DNA of 64,000 nt from Thiobacillus sp. (GCA_030679915.1 JAUXRY010000012.1:32857-96856), one strand, 5' to 3'. Positions 51,906-61,612 are shown, numbered from the stretch's first letter. Notes: a model not told the origin generated them from the sequence alone. Translations and numbers: made by a program.

Positions 51906-52790
51906 ATGAGTGAATTCAAGTGTGGCCTCATCGCCATTGTCGGACGCCCTAACGTCGGAAAGTCCACTTTGCTGAATCGCATCGTGGGTCAAAAGATCAG
52001 CATTACGTCGCGTAAGGCACAAACCACACGCCATCGCGTGATGGGGGTTCACACCACCGACGAAGCGCAGTTTGTGTTTGTCGACACCCCGGGGTTTCAA
52101 ACGCGGCATACCAATGCAATGAATCGCACCATGAACAAGCGTGTGCGTGAGACGCTGTCGGACACTGATGTGGTGATGATGCTGGTTGAGGCGGGTCGGC
52201 TGACGGATGGTGATCGCCAGGTGCTGGAGTTGCTGCCCAAGGATCGCCCGGTGATCCTGGTGGTGAACAAGATCGATTTCGTCAAGGATAAGGGTGTCCT
52301 GATGGCCTTTCTGCAGGAGGCTTCTGCTGCCCATGCCTTCACGGAAATTGTTCCGGTGTCAGCCAAGCAAAGCAATAATCTCGATGAATTGTTGAAAACC
52401 TTGCAGACGCATCTTCCGGAAAATGCGCCCTTGTTTGGCGAGGATGATGTAACCGACCAGACCGAACGCCAACTGGCTGCCGAACTCATTCGCGAAAAGG
52501 TTTTTCGTTTAAGTGGTGAAGAAATCCCTTATGGCGTGGCCGTCCAGATCGATAAATTCGAGGAAGAAGGTAATCTGCGCCGCATCTTTGCCACCATTCT
52601 GGTCGATCGTGAAGGCCATAAAGCGATCATCATCGGCAAGGGTGGTGAAAAGCTCAAGACGATCTCCACTCAGGCGCGTCTCGACATGGAACACGCTTTT
52701 GACAGCAAGGTGTATCTGGAAGTCTGGGTCAAGGTCAAAGGCGGCTGGGCGGACGACGTGCGGATGCTGAAGTCACTGGGTTTGGATTAA
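51906..52790 (+). CDS. era: GTPase Era
   Basis: The 294-residue GTPase with a C-terminal KH domain binds the 3' end of 16S rRNA during small-subunit maturation. G1 is [16 protein letters not shown]3 [11 protein letters not shown]4 [11 protein letters not shown], and the KH motif is [16 protein letters not shown]. It follows rnc by 13 bases and precedes recO by 23, the usual rnc-era-recO order. Confidence 0.97.
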   Translation: MSEFKCGLIAIVGRPNVGKSTLLNRIVGQKISITSRKAQTTRHRVMGVHTTDEAQFVFVDTPGFQTRHTNAMNRTMNKRVRETLSDTDVVMMLVEAGRLTDGDRQVLELLPKDRPVILVVNKIDFVKDKGVLMAFLQEASAAHAFTEIVPVSAKQSNNLDELLKTLQTHLPENAPLFGEDDVTDQTERQLAAELIREKVFRLSGEEIPYGVAVQIDKFEEEGNLRRIFATILVDREGHKAIIIGKGGEKLKTISTQARLDMEHAFDSKVYLEVWVKVKGGWADDVRMLKSLGLD

Positions 52791-52813
52791 ACGCAGCGCT
52801 GGACGGATGCCCT

Positions 52814-53545
52814 ATGTCCATGGACGCCCGCATTAACAACGAACCTGGTTTTATCCTCCACACCTATCCTTACAAGGAAACCAGCGTAGTGGCTGAGATT
52901 TTCACTCGCAGCCACGGTCGGGTCGCACTGATCGCGCGCGGTGCACGGCGGCCCACCTCTGCCCTGCGGGGACTGATGCAGCCCTTCACCCCACTGCTGT
53001 TGTCGTGGTTTGGAAAATCCGATCTGAAAACCTTGCATGCTGCCGAATGGCAGGGTGGCTTGATGGCACCGCAAGGGCGCGCATTGATGTGCGGGTTTTA
53101 TCTCAACGAATTGCTGTTACGTCTGCTGGCCCGCGGCGATGCACACGAACTGCTGTATGACCGCACCATTGCGACGTTTGAGCTGCTGGCGGGGGAGGCC
53201 TGCAACATGGATTACGAACGTATCCTGCGGCGCTTCGAAAAAAACCTGCTGAGCGAGATCGGTTATGGCGCCACCTTTGATGTGGACGCCGAAACGGGTG
53301 CGCCGATCGAATCGGATATTCGTTATGTGTTCCAGCCCGAGCGCGGCGCACTACGTGCCAGCGGGCAGCCGGGTTGTCTGGTGTCGGGCCAGACGTTGAT
53401 CGATCTGGCTGCCGACCTCTTCGAAAGCCAGACGACGCTTATTGAATCGAAGAACTTGATGCGCACCTTGATCAACCACACCCTCGGCGCCAAGCCGCTT
53501 TATACTCGTCAGCTCTTGCGCGACCTCACAGAATTGAACCCATGA
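52814..53545 (+). CDS. recO: DNA repair protein RecO
   Basis: The 243-residue protein loads RecA on SSB-coated DNA with RecR. It has an OB-fold N-terminus ([39 protein letters not shown]) and a helical C-terminal domain ([20 protein letters not shown]). The zinc-site cysteines of Gram-positive RecO are absent, as usual in Proteobacteria. It overlaps pdxJ by four bases. Confidence 0.95.
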   Translation: MSMDARINNEPGFILHTYPYKETSVVAEIFTRSHGRVALIARGARRPTSALRGLMQPFTPLLLSWFGKSDLKTLHAAEWQGGLMAPQGRALMCGFYLNELLLRLLARGDAHELLYDRTIATFELLAGEACNMDYERILRRFEKNLLSEIGYGATFDVDAETGAPIESDIRYVFQPERGALRASGQPGCLVSGQTLIDLAADLFESQTTLIESKNLMRTLINHTLGAKPLYTRQLLRDLTELNP

Positions 53546-54270
53546 GCATCTTTCTCGGCGTCAACATTGACCATATCGCCACCCTGCGCCAGGCGAGAAA
53601 AACCCGCTACCCTAGCCCGGTTGAAGCTGCACTGATGGCTGAAACGGCGGGTGCTGACTCAATCACCTTGCATCTGCGTGAAGACCGCCGACACATCCAG
53701 GATGCCGATGTCGCTATCCTGCGCCAGGTACTCAAGACCAAGATGAATCTGGAAATGGCCGTCACCGACGAGATGCTGGCGATTGCCTGCAATACCCGGC
53801 CGCAAGACGTCTGTTTGGTGCCGGAAAAACGAGAAGAACTCACCACCGAAGGCGGACTTGATGTAGCCGGTCAGCTGCCCAAAATGCAGGCAGCGTGCGC
53901 ACGGTTGGCCGATGCGGATATCCGCGTGTCGCTGTTCATCGATGCAGACTTCTCGCAACTCGACGCGGCGCATGCCGCCAGTGCGCCGGTCGTCGAAATC
54001 CACACTGGCGCCTACGCCGACGCCGCCACCGACGAAGCGCGCACCGCCGAATTCGAACGCATCCGCAAAGCCGTCGCCTACGGCCGCAGCATTGGTTTAA
54101 CCGTGAATGCCGGGCATGGCCTGACCTATCACAACGTGCAACCCATCGCTGCGCTGCCGGGCATCCACGAACTCAACATCGGCCACGCGATTGTCGCGCA
54201 GGCATTGTTCGTAGGCTGGAAAGAGGCGGTAGCGGAGATGAAACGGTTGATGGTGGCGGCGGCGGGTTGA
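53542..54270 (+). CDS. pdxJ: Pyridoxine 5'-phosphate synthase
   Basis: The 242-residue TIM-barrel enzyme makes pyridoxine 5'-phosphate in the deoxyxylulose-dependent route. It starts [20 protein letters not shown], followed by [45 protein letters not shown] and [20 protein letters not shown]. In many Beta- and Gammaproteobacteria acpS comes next; here the operon ends and an OLD-family gene lies 200 bases on. Confidence 0.97.
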   Translation: MSIFLGVNIDHIATLRQARKTRYPSPVEAALMAETAGADSITLHLREDRRHIQDADVAILRQVLKTKMNLEMAVTDEMLAIACNTRPQDVCLVPEKREELTTEGGLDVAGQLPKMQAACARLADADIRVSLFIDADFSQLDAAHAASAPVVEIHTGAYADAATDEARTAEFERIRKAVAYGRSIGLTVNAGHGLTYHNVQPIAALPGIHELNIGHAIVAQALFVGWKEAVAEMKRLMVAAAG

Positions 54271-54470
54271 GTGGCTTGATGAGCGAGATCGTTGCCAATT
54301 CAAAACGGTCAGGGTGATCGCCATGATCGTCTGTTCGTCGGCCATTGCGGACACTTAGAAGCACCATGGCCTCTTCTAAAATATGTAGAGGGATTACTAT
54401 GCTGGTATCCGTTGCGGCAAGTTACGGGTAGAGTTTTTTTCAGCCATGTTATGAATAAGGAGTTCTGTTT

Positions 54471-56333
54471 GTGAATTTTCCGGTTCATCTGACTGCCAAC
54501 ATAAGCAGTCACAATGGGAGCTTCAATAGAAGCTTCGATCTCAATAAAGGGCTTACCGTTCTTCTAGGTCCAAATGGATCAGGCAAGACTCATCTTCTTC
54601 GGGGGCTAAAAAACAGCTTCGGCACTCATGTGTGTGGCAAGAAAGTACGGTTCCTGTCTGCAGGGCGGATGGGAATGTTGGAGCAATTCAGATCTGACTT
54701 TGACGGACACCGCGGAGGCACACCGAACTACGATGATGCTACATACGGAGGCAAACAAGATTCGACACGACGGCATCAAATTGAAACGCTAAGTGGTGAC
54801 TTCCAAACTCTCGCCGAACGTGCGGATATTCTTGTGAAAATCCAGGAGCGTCTGAAGAAACTCTTTAAGCGAGACCTGATGATTGAGTGGGACGCAGGCA
54901 ACTTAAAAATCCTCTTCTCACGTCTGGATGCTGAGTCCCAACCTTATTCCTCAGGACGGGAAGCGTCGGGCTTAATGCATTTGGTAGGCATTCTTTCGGC
55001 ACTTTATGACGATGAAGTTGGTGCGCTGCTGTTAGATGAGCCTGAAGTTTCATTACACCCACAGTTACAAGCATTTCTCCTTAACGAAATTATTAGCGTC
55101 GCTGGTCACCCTTCAGAAGGTGGAAACAAGAAATTTGTCGTGATTGCGACACACTCAACTGAGATGGTCCAGATAACGCGGCCAGACGACTTGTTGTCGC
55201 TTGTTTTTTGTTATGACCTCAATTCAGATCCAGTTCAAATAGCAGCAGATGCTGGGGAACTAAAGAACAAGAAAATTCAGGGGTTAATTGCACGCCTCGG
55301 TCAGGAGCATAAGCTGTCGCTGTTCTGTAAGCGCCCCCTTTTAGTTGAGGGACCTTCCGACATGATGATATGTAGCGCTCTGTCTAGCAAAGCGGATATA
55401 CATTTGGAGGCTGCTGGATCGCAACTTCTTCCCGTAATTGGCAAGGGGCAAATGCCAATTGTTGCAAAGTTGTTTCGAATCTTAGGTAAGGAGCCTGTTG
55501 CACTCACCGATGCCGACGGTATTGCCGACGGACTCGATTTGGTTAATCAATTTCTCACCGATTGCTCGGTTGCTGATACAGATGCCGCCGTACTTGGATT
55601 CGCGTCAGCCACAGCAATGGCGAACAACATTTACGGTGATTTCTGCAAGCTTGTACAAGGTAGGTGGAGTGAGATCTCTGCAAAAGCGGAACCACATCCG
55701 TATTGGGTAAACAAAAAAGCAGGGGAAGACGATCTTGCTAAACGTCGCGCTGTTTTCTGCACACTTTTTACTATCGATGATGCCGATTTGTCTAAGTTGG
55801 TAGCCGACGATGCATGGTTGAAAATCAAGCAAAGAATTTCCGCTCTCTTGGATGTCCTAGAAAAATCTGGGCTCTTTGTGCTGCGAAGAGGTTCCATTGA
55901 ATCTTATTATCAGAAATCAGATCGCTTTATTTCAATAGGCAAGCCCAGAGCAGCAGCAGATGAAATGGAATACATAAGCCAGCTCGACAAGGCGGAAATT
56001 CAAGCCCATTACGCAGATGTTCTTAGATGCGTGCAGTTTGCATCGAACGCAGAGTCAATTTGCGAAGCAGATGCTTTGAGAGACCTTCTGCTTTCCGTTG
56101 CAGCACCAGCACATGCAAGGCTAAAAACAGGTGGGGCGGCGAATAACTTCAACATTCTAGCCAGATCGATTTTGGGGGATCGCTCGAAAATATTTGACTT
56201 GGCTGTGATAGACGAAGCGATGGTCATTTCCATTGCAAGCAAAATACTTAGCGTTACAGGTTTTCCGCTGACAATTAGTAAAGACGATGATGTTGTAAAG
56301 TCTGTCAGTGCTGCGCTGGCAAGCAATACATAA
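54471..56333 (+). CDS. OLD-family ATPase/TOPRIM nuclease (solitary)
   Basis: The 620-residue product has an SMC/ABC-like ATPase with Walker A LLGPNGSGKTHLLRGL, a signature-like SSGREASGLMHLVGIL, Walker B GALLLDEPEVSLHPQLQAFL and a His switch VVIATHSTEMVQI. It then has a TOPRIM part: glutamate in PLLVEGPSDMMICSALS, DxD in VALTDADGIADG, and a later FVLRRGSIESYYQ typical of OLD proteins. This matches class 1 OLD (overcoming lysogenisation defect) nucleases, which act in phage defence. No GajB-like helicase, reverse transcriptase or other defence gene is next to it. Start is GTG 54471 with AAGGAG eight bases upstream. It is AT-richer than pdxJ and the transporter gene, a sign of transfer. Fused PARIS-type ATPase/TOPRIM is an alternative. 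Confidence 0.82.
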   Translation: MNFPVHLTANISSHNGSFNRSFDLNKGLTVLLGPNGSGKTHLLRGLKNSFGTHVCGKKVRFLSAGRMGMLEQFRSDFDGHRGGTPNYDDATYGGKQDSTRRHQIETLSGDFQTLAERADILVKIQERLKKLFKRDLMIEWDAGNLKILFSRLDAESQPYSSGREASGLMHLVGILSALYDDEVGALLLDEPEVSLHPQLQAFLLNEIISVAGHPSEGGNKKFVVIATHSTEMVQITRPDDLLSLVFCYDLNSDPVQIAADAGELKNKKIQGLIARLGQEHKLSLFCKRPLLVEGPSDMMICSALSSKADIHLEAAGSQLLPVIGKGQMPIVAKLFRILGKEPVALTDADGIADGLDLVNQFLTDCSVADTDAAVLGFASATAMANNIYGDFCKLVQGRWSEISAKAEPHPYWVNKKAGEDDLAKRRAVFCTLFTIDDADLSKLVADDAWLKIKQRISALLDVLEKSGLFVLRRGSIESYYQKSDRFISIGKPRAAADEMEYISQLDKAEIQAHYADVLRCVQFASNAESICEADALRDLLLSVAAPAHARLKTGGAANNFNILARSILGDRSKIFDLAVIDEAMVISIASKILSVTGFPLTISKDDDVVKSVSAALASNT

Positions 56334-56449
56334 CTCCAACATTAAGGTCTGTAATGGCCGAGTAGCCGACCTTCACCGCGATCCCGCTGGCCAGCCGAAA
56401 CGGCCTGCATAAATCAAAGGTTCCAGGTGTGAATTGAATTTCAGGCGAC

Positions 56450-57379
56450 TCATTTTTGCACGCCGCCACCCCGCTTGACGCTAATCGCCAACACCCCCGC
56501 CAGCACCAAAACCGAACCGCCAATCTGCTGCCCGGAAATCGTTTCGCCAAGTACCAGGTGGGCCATGTAAATGGTGGCCACCGGGCCGATGGAGCCGACG
56601 AGCGCGGTGTGTCCCGAACCGATCAGGCGGATGCCGGTGGAGAGCATGAACACGGGCAGCACGGTGGAGAAAATCGCCATGGCGATACCTAAGCCGTAGA
56701 CCCGCGTGGGGAGTTCTAGCGCAGACATCGGGTGGGTGAGAGCGAACTGCAACAAGGTTGCGACGCTCGCCACCATCATGGCGTAAGCGGTGAAGCGGGT
56801 TGCGCCGATGCGGGCGATGGTGTGGCCCGCGCCCACCAGGTACACCGAATAGGTCAGGGTGCTCGCGAAAACCAGGCCTGCGCCCCATGCAATTCCCGTT
56901 TGATTGCTGCTAGCGTCGTGCATGAACACCAACGCGATGCCGGCATAGCTCAAGGCAAGGGCGATGATTTCCCGGCGCCCGATGGGGCGCTTGAAAATCG
57001 CGGCGGACAGCAACACCACCATGGTCGGGTAAAGAAACAGGATCAGTCGTTCCAGCCCGGCGCTGATGTATTGCAAGCCGGAAAAGTCGAGCAGACTGGA
57101 CAGGTAATAGCCGATCAGGCCCAATGCCAGCACCGCCATCCAGTCGCGCTGGGCGAGCGGCGTGGTGTGGTTGCTGCGGCTCCACAATGCGGCCGCCATA
57201 AAAAACGGAACGGAGAAGGCCATGCGCAAAGCCAGCAGGGTGACGGCGTCTACCGGGCTGGCGTAGGCCAGCTTCACCAGGATGGCTTTGGTGGAAAAGC
57301 CGATTGCGGCCAAGGCGGCCAGGGCGATGCCGAGCATGGCTTGGCGGTTGAGGGGGATGCTGCTGGATGCGTGTGCCAT
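56450..57379 (-). CDS. EamA-family (DMT) transporter
   Basis: The 309-residue product has about ten hydrophobic helices in two EamA repeats, starting AMLGIALAALAAIGFSTKAI and with later helices such as LALSYAGIALVFMHDASSN and GSIGPVATIYMAHLVLGETI. Members export amino acids, nucleosides or other metabolites; the substrate is unknown. The start is the ATG at 57379; an in-frame TTG at 57415 lies near a large palindrome. It is not in an operon with the phzF-EamA pair, which is cut off by a terminator. Confidence 0.88.
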   Translation of the reverse strand: MAHASSSIPLNRQAMLGIALAALAAIGFSTKAILVKLAYASPVDAVTLLALRMAFSVPFFMAAALWSRSNHTTPLAQRDWMAVLALGLIGYYLSSLLDFSGLQYISAGLERLILFLYPTMVVLLSAAIFKRPIGRREIIALALSYAGIALVFMHDASSNQTGIAWGAGLVFASTLTYSVYLVGAGHTIARIGATRFTAYAMMVASVATLLQFALTHPMSALELPTRVYGLGIAMAIFSTVLPVFMLSTGIRLIGSGHTALVGSIGPVATIYMAHLVLGETISGQQIGGSVLVLAGVLAISVKRGGGVQK

Positions 57380-57418
57380 GAAGACCCTGTCTGGTTGGAG
57401 CGGGTCTTCCGGCAATGA

Positions 57419-57450
57419 AAAGCAATCGCGGGTTAACCCGCGATTGCTTT
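57419..57450. repeat. Perfect 32-base palindrome upstream of the EamA gene
   Basis: AAAGCAATCGCGGGTT and AACCCGCGATTGCTTT are perfect reverse complements. As RNA it would form a 14-bp stem with a TTAA loop and few U residues after it. It lies between the phzF terminator and the EamA start. It could be a bidirectional terminator, an operator, or a mobile-element end; none is proven. Confidence 0.7.
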
Positions 57451-57476
57451 AATTTGTGTGCGTTTATAAAGACGTC

Positions 57477-57519
57477 AAAAAAGAAAAGCCGCGGCGGTGG
57501 AGTGTTTCCACAGCCACGG
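57477..57519 (-). terminator. Intrinsic terminator after the EamA-phzF pair
   Basis: On the minus strand CCGTGGCTGTGGA pairs with TCCACCGCCGCGG around a five-base loop (one mismatch and one G-U), and the stem is followed by CTTTTCTTTTTT. It lies 72 bases after the phzF stop and marks the end of that unit. Confidence 0.85.
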
Positions 57520-57590
57520 TTTTTGGGCGATCAGAGCGGGATTGAACGTAGGTACCATGGCTCGACTATAGGGGGCGGTGTAGATGCCTG

Positions 57591-58391
57591 TCAAACACGG
57601 CCGTCGCGATCGAGGCGGATTTCGCCCTGCATGAACAGGACGGCCTGGCCGGCGATGCCGACCCGGTCGCCGCGCAGCTCGCAAAACAACTCGCCGCCGC
57701 GCGTCGAAAGCTGGCGGGCGTGCAGGTGCAGCTTGCCGAGCCGCGCGGCCCAGTACGGGATCAACACGCTGTGGGCGGAGCCGGTGACGGGGTCTTCGGG
57801 GATGCCGACTTTGGGGCCGAATACGCGCGACACGAAATCTTCCGCATCGCCCGGCGCGGTGACAATGGTGGCCATGAGATCGAGCGCTTTGAGTTTTTCC
57901 ATATCGGGTTGCAGGGCGCGGATGTCGTCCGCACAGTCGTATCGCGCCAGATAATAGGGCGGGGATTGCAGCACTTCTTGTGGCGGTTTGCCCAGCGCAG
58001 CCAATAGCGCAGGTGGGCAGACGCACGGCACGGGCGGCAGCGAAGGAAAGTCCATGTGCAGCGCGCCATCGCCTCGACGCACCCGCAGCTCGCCGCTCAG
58101 GGTGTCAAACGCGACTTCGCCCAGGGCTGGGTCGAGGTGGTTGAAAATCACGAACGCGGCGGCCAGTGTGGCGTGGCCGCACAGCTCGACTTCGGTGATG
58201 GGGGTCATCCAGCGCAACTGGTAGCGCGCGCCGTCCTTCACCAGAAATGCGGTTTCCGACAGATTGTTTTCCGTCGCAATGGATTGCAACAGCGCATCTT
58301 CCGGCCAGGCGTCCAGCAGGCATACCGCTGCCGGGTTGCCCGCAAAGGGGCGGTCGGTAAAGGCGTCAACCTGGTAGAGCGGGATGTGCAT
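57591..58391 (-). CDS. PhzF-family isomerase/epimerase-like protein
   Basis: The 266-residue product has the PhzF fold: HIPLYQVDAFTDRPFAGNPA at the start, the catalytic glutamate in ATENNLSETAFLVKDG, and ELCGHATLAAAFVIFNHL, followed by the second half with EDPVTGSAHSVLIPYWA. PhzF itself isomerises a phenazine precursor, but most members have unknown substrates; no other phenazine gene is present. It follows the EamA-type transporter gene by 24 bases and ends before a strong terminator, so the two form a unit opposite a MocR-type regulator. Confidence 0.93.
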   Translation of the reverse strand: MHIPLYQVDAFTDRPFAGNPAAVCLLDAWPEDALLQSIATENNLSETAFLVKDGARYQLRWMTPITEVELCGHATLAAAFVIFNHLDPALGEVAFDTLSGELRVRRGDGALHMDFPSLPPVPCVCPPALLAALGKPPQEVLQSPPYYLARYDCADDIRALQPDMEKLKALDLMATIVTAPGDAEDFVSRVFGPKVGIPEDPVTGSAHSVLIPYWAARLGKLHLHARQLSTRGGELFCELRGDRVGIAGQAVLFMQGEIRLDRDGRV

Positions 58392-58415
58392 GGCAACTCC
58401 TGATTGAGTGAAAAT

Positions 58416-59339
58416 TTATCCCCGGCGTTGAGGAATCTGCATTCTGCGACCGAGGGCAACGCTAACCGCCACAGCGGCGGCAAAGCCTAGCGTGATCGGC
58501 GTGAGGTGCTCGCCCAAAAAAACGGCTGCCACAAGCAAGGTCATAAAAGGCTGGAGCAGCTGAACCTGGCTGACGCGCACCACGCCGCCCAGTGCCAGGC
58601 CCTGATACCACAACACAAACGCGAAGAGCTGGCTGACCAGGCTGACATAGCCGAACCCAAGCCACGCTGCTGCCGGCGCGGCCATACCGTGACGATAAAC
58701 CGCAAGTGCAACCGGCAGCAACAGAAACGGCGCTGCCAGCACCAGTGCCCAGCAAATCACCTGCCAGCCGCCCAGCGTTTGGGCCAAGCGGCCCCCCTCG
58801 GCGTAACCAATAGCCGCCGCAAGAGAAGCCAGAATCAGCAGGCCATCCGCCGACTCGAAGCCGCCTTTTCCGGTGCTGGCGGCAAAGGCCAGCACCAGCG
58901 CGCTCCCCGCAAGGCTGCACAGCCAGAATCCAGCGGCAGGCCGCTGGCCCATGCGCCAGGCCCCAAAGATGGCCGTGAACAGGGGAATGATTGCGACCAC
59001 GATGGCACCGTGCGCGGCGGGCAGGCTTTGCATCGCCCAGGCCGAGAGCAGGGGAAATCCGACGACGACGCCGCAGGCGATCACCGCCAGACTTTTGAAC
59101 TGTTGCCGCGATGGCACCGGCTGATGTGTCAGCCACAGTAGCAGCGCCGCCACCCCGCCCGCCAGAATCGAACGCCCCAGTCCGACCAGCGTGGGATCAA
59201 GATAGGCCACTGCCACGCGGGTGGCAGGCAGGGTCGCGCTAAACCCGGCGACTCCCAAAAATCCAAGCAAGAGCCCGGTGGTGTCGGGGGATAGGCGCGC
59301 CTGCTGCCGTTGCCATAAAGTCATGGGGGTGTGCCTCAT
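58416..59339 (-). CDS. EamA-family (DMT) transporter
   Basis: The 307-residue product has ten hydrophobic helices in two EamA repeats (GLLLGFLGVAGFSATLPATR, QPFMTLLVAAVFLGEHLTPI). It is the first gene of a unit with phzF and is divergent from a MocR-type regulator gene, an arrangement seen for many such transporters. The substrate is unknown; an amino acid or a metabolite handled by the PhzF-like enzyme is a guess. Confidence 0.88.
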   Translation of the reverse strand: MRHTPMTLWQRQQARLSPDTTGLLLGFLGVAGFSATLPATRVAVAYLDPTLVGLGRSILAGGVAALLLWLTHQPVPSRQQFKSLAVIACGVVVGFPLLSAWAMQSLPAAHGAIVVAIIPLFTAIFGAWRMGQRPAAGFWLCSLAGSALVLAFAASTGKGGFESADGLLILASLAAAIGYAEGGRLAQTLGGWQVICWALVLAAPFLLLPVALAVYRHGMAAPAAAWLGFGYVSLVSQLFAFVLWYQGLALGGVVRVSQVQLLQPFMTLLVAAVFLGEHLTPITLGFAAAVAVSVALGRRMQIPQRRG

Positions 59340-59371
59340 TGTTGAGGCTACACCCTAGCGATCATCGGCCT

Positions 59372-59422
59372 GACAATACAGGTACAGTTGAGTAGATAAT
59401 GATCGAACCTGTACCGGTTGTC
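59372..59422. promoter_or_regulatory. Inverted-repeat operator candidate between the MocR-type and EamA genes
   Basis: GACAA, four bases, GGTACAG (59372-59387) is mirrored by CTGTACC, two bases, TTGTC (59409-59422). The 7-base arms GGTACAG/CTGTACC are perfect. It lies in the 125-base divergent spacer, so it is a good place for the regulator to bind and control both directions. A further in-frame ATG at 59399 falls inside it, arguing for the regulator start at 59465. Confidence 0.6.
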
Positions 59423-59464
59423 GGGACGGGACACTTTGTTTGGGTTCTTCAACGGAGCGCGCGT

Positions 59465-60877
59465 ATGTCCCTGGTTTGCCTGGATTCCCACAGCCCCATT
59501 CCGCTCACCGATCAGATCGTTTCTACCGTGGGCAAGCAGGTGGACGAACGGGTGCTGCGCACCGGATTGCGCTTGCCATCGATCCGGAAATTCGCCACAG
59601 ACCATGGCGTGAGCCGCTTTACCGTCGTGCAGGCTTACGACCGGCTGGTGGCCATGGGCTATTTGCATTCGCGCCAGGGTTCCGGGTTTTATGTCGCGCC
59701 CCGGCCTCAGCCTCACGTCAGTGGTAAAGCCCCCATCAAACTGGAGCGCGCGATGGACGTGCTATGGCTGCTCAGAAATGCGTTGCAACAGCCATACAAC
59801 CGCCCCATGCCGGGCGCGGGCTGGCTGCCGGGTTCGTGGATGGACGAAGCGGGGATACAGCGCAGCTTGAGAATCCTGTCGAGAAAAAGCGGCGAGTTTC
59901 TCACCAGCTACGGCCTGCCCGGCGGCTATCTACCTTTGCGCGAACTGCTCCAGCACCGCCTGGCAGAAATCGGCGTGCCGGCGGATGCCGGGCAAATTGT
60001 GCTGACCAAAGGCGCGAGCCATGCATTGGATCTCGTCGCGCGCTATTTCATCCGCCCCGGCGACGCCGTACTGGTGGATGACCCCGGTTATTACATTCAA
60101 TTTGGCGCGCTCAAATCGCTGGGCGCAAAAATCGTCGGCGTGCCCTGGAAGCTCGACGGCCCCGATCCAGCCGCCATGGAAGCGCTGATTCTTGAGCACA
60201 AACCCAAGCTGTTTTTCACCAACAGCGTGTTGCACAACCCCACTGGCGCGAGCATCAGCCAAGCGGTTGCGTATCGCGTGTTGCAGCTGGCAGAAAAATA
60301 CGATCTGTTGATTGTGGAAGACGACATTTACGGCGATTTTCATCCGGGCCGCATAACGCGCCTGGCCACGCTCGACCAACTCGACCGCGTCATCTACATC
60401 GGCAGTTTTTCCAAGACGGTTTCCGCCAGCCTGCGCGTCGGCTACCTCGCGTGCAAACGGGACATTGCCGAACACCTTGTCGATTTGAAATTACTGACCG
60501 GTCTGACCACCGCCGAGATAGGCGAACGCATGATTTATCAATTACTCACTGGCGGCTACTACCGTAAACACATCGACAAGTTGCGCGGCAAGCTGCAAAT
60601 CGCCCGCGCGCAAGTTTGCGGCAAGCTGGAAAAACTCGGCCTGCAAATTTATGTGGAACCGGAAGGCGGGATGTTTATCTGGGTCAACCTGGGCGAGCAG
60701 ATAAACGTTGTGGAAATGGCCAGCGCAGCGGCAGCCAAAGGCATCACGCTGGCACCTGGAAACCTCTTTCGCCCGCACCAGGAGCCTTCATCATGGATGC
60801 GCTTTAACGCGGCGGCGTGCGACGATCCGGCGGTTTTTAACTTTATTCAGGGCGCGCTAATCGCGAGCCGGAGTTAA
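59465..60877 (+). CDS. MocR/PdxR-type transcriptional regulator (GntR-HTH plus aminotransferase-like domain)
   Basis: The 470-residue product has an N-terminal winged helix of the GntR type (IPLTDQIVSTVGKQVDERVL, LRLPSIRKFATDHGVSRFTV, RLVAMGYLHSRQGSGFYVA) and an aminotransferase fold type I domain with the PLP lysine in YIGSFSKTVSASLRVGYLA. Such regulators sense PLP, amino acids or amines. It is divergent from the EamA-phzF unit, which it probably controls. The start at 59465 (GGAG upstream) is chosen because the earlier ATG at 59399 falls inside the inverted repeat and adds residues unlike the family. Confidence 0.92.
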   Translation: MSLVCLDSHSPIPLTDQIVSTVGKQVDERVLRTGLRLPSIRKFATDHGVSRFTVVQAYDRLVAMGYLHSRQGSGFYVAPRPQPHVSGKAPIKLERAMDVLWLLRNALQQPYNRPMPGAGWLPGSWMDEAGIQRSLRILSRKSGEFLTSYGLPGGYLPLRELLQHRLAEIGVPADAGQIVLTKGASHALDLVARYFIRPGDAVLVDDPGYYIQFGALKSLGAKIVGVPWKLDGPDPAAMEALILEHKPKLFFTNSVLHNPTGASISQAVAYRVLQLAEKYDLLIVEDDIYGDFHPGRITRLATLDQLDRVIYIGSFSKTVSASLRVGYLACKRDIAEHLVDLKLLTGLTTAEIGERMIYQLLTGGYYRKHIDKLRGKLQIARAQVCGKLEKLGLQIYVEPEGGMFIWVNLGEQINVVEMASAAAAKGITLAPGNLFRPHQEPSSWMRFNAAACDDPAVFNFIQGALIASRS

Positions 60878-60902
60878 GTAAACGACGGCAGATCCATCGA
60901 CC

Positions 60903-61499
60903 TCAGCGCCGCTTCTGCCACCATACATAGCCGCCAATAATCAGCGCAACAAACGCAATGACACCGACGGTGATGTGGTGCTGGTATTCCTTGATGAGGG
61001 CTTCGTTGCCGCCTAGAAAATAGCCGAACAGGGTGAGGACGAGCGACCACAGGCCCGCGCCAAGGCAGGTGTAGAGCGCGAAGGCGCCGGGGTTCATGCG
61101 GGTGAGGCCGGCGGGGATGGAAATCAGGTGGCGGATGCCGGGTATGAGGCGACCAGTGAAGGTGGAGACCGCGCCATGCTTTGCGAAGAAAATATCGGTT
61201 TTGTGCAGTAACTCGGGCCGTACGAAGAAATAGCGTCCCCAGCGTTCGAGGAAGGGGCGACCCAGCCACATCGAGACGACGTAGTTGAACGATGCGCCGA
61301 CCAGGCTGCCGACGGTGGAGGCTAGCACGATCAGCCAGAAGTTCATCTGCCCCTGATGGGCGAGATAACCTGCGGGGATGAGTACCAGTTCACTGGGCAC
61401 CGGCAGCACTGTGGATTCCAGTGCCATCAGGATGATGATGCCGGTGTAGCCCCAGTCGTGAACGGTGGCGAGGATCCAGGCGATGAAGTCGTGGAGCAT
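60903..61499 (-). CDS. DedA-family membrane protein
   Basis: The 198-residue product has several membrane helices and the DedA/VTT motif GRLIPGIRHLISIPAG with its arginines, plus ALESTVLPVPSELVLIPAGY at the N-terminus. DedA proteins are polyprenyl-phosphate or phospholipid flippase-type transporters needed for envelope integrity. It converges with the MocR-type gene. A palindromic repeat lies just upstream of its start. Confidence 0.94.
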   Translation of the reverse strand: MLHDFIAWILATVHDWGYTGIIILMALESTVLPVPSELVLIPAGYLAHQGQMNFWLIVLASTVGSLVGASFNYVVSMWLGRPFLERWGRYFFVRPELLHKTDIFFAKHGAVSTFTGRLIPGIRHLISIPAGLTRMNPGAFALYTCLGAGLWSLVLTLFGYFLGGNEALIKEYQHHITVGVIAFVALIIGGYVWWQKRR

Positions 61500-61525
61500 G
61501 AGTGTTGAGCGCGTGGTTTCAAGCC

Positions 61526-61612
61526 GTCATCGCAAGGCTCGAAGAGCCGTGGCGATCCAGCGATGTTCGTTCGACGGACATTCTGGATTGCTTCGCTGAC
61601 ACTCGCAATGAC
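61526..61612. repeat. Palindromic interspersed repeat (REP/MITE-like)
   Basis: GTCATCGCAAGG...GGCGATCCAG (61526-61560) is followed after 22 bases by CTGGATTGC...CTCGCAATGAC (61583-61612), its imperfect inverse. The ends GTCATCGC and GCAATGAC and the CCAG/CTGG core are typical of a widespread class of intergenic inverted-repeat elements found in many environmental bacteria. It sits between the divergent-side ends of dedA and secF, outside genes. Confidence 0.65.

Noticed and set aside
56732..57418. Plus-strand open frame opposite the EamA gene
   Set aside because: Gly/His/Gln-rich shadow of the transporter's codons; no ribosome site or family match.
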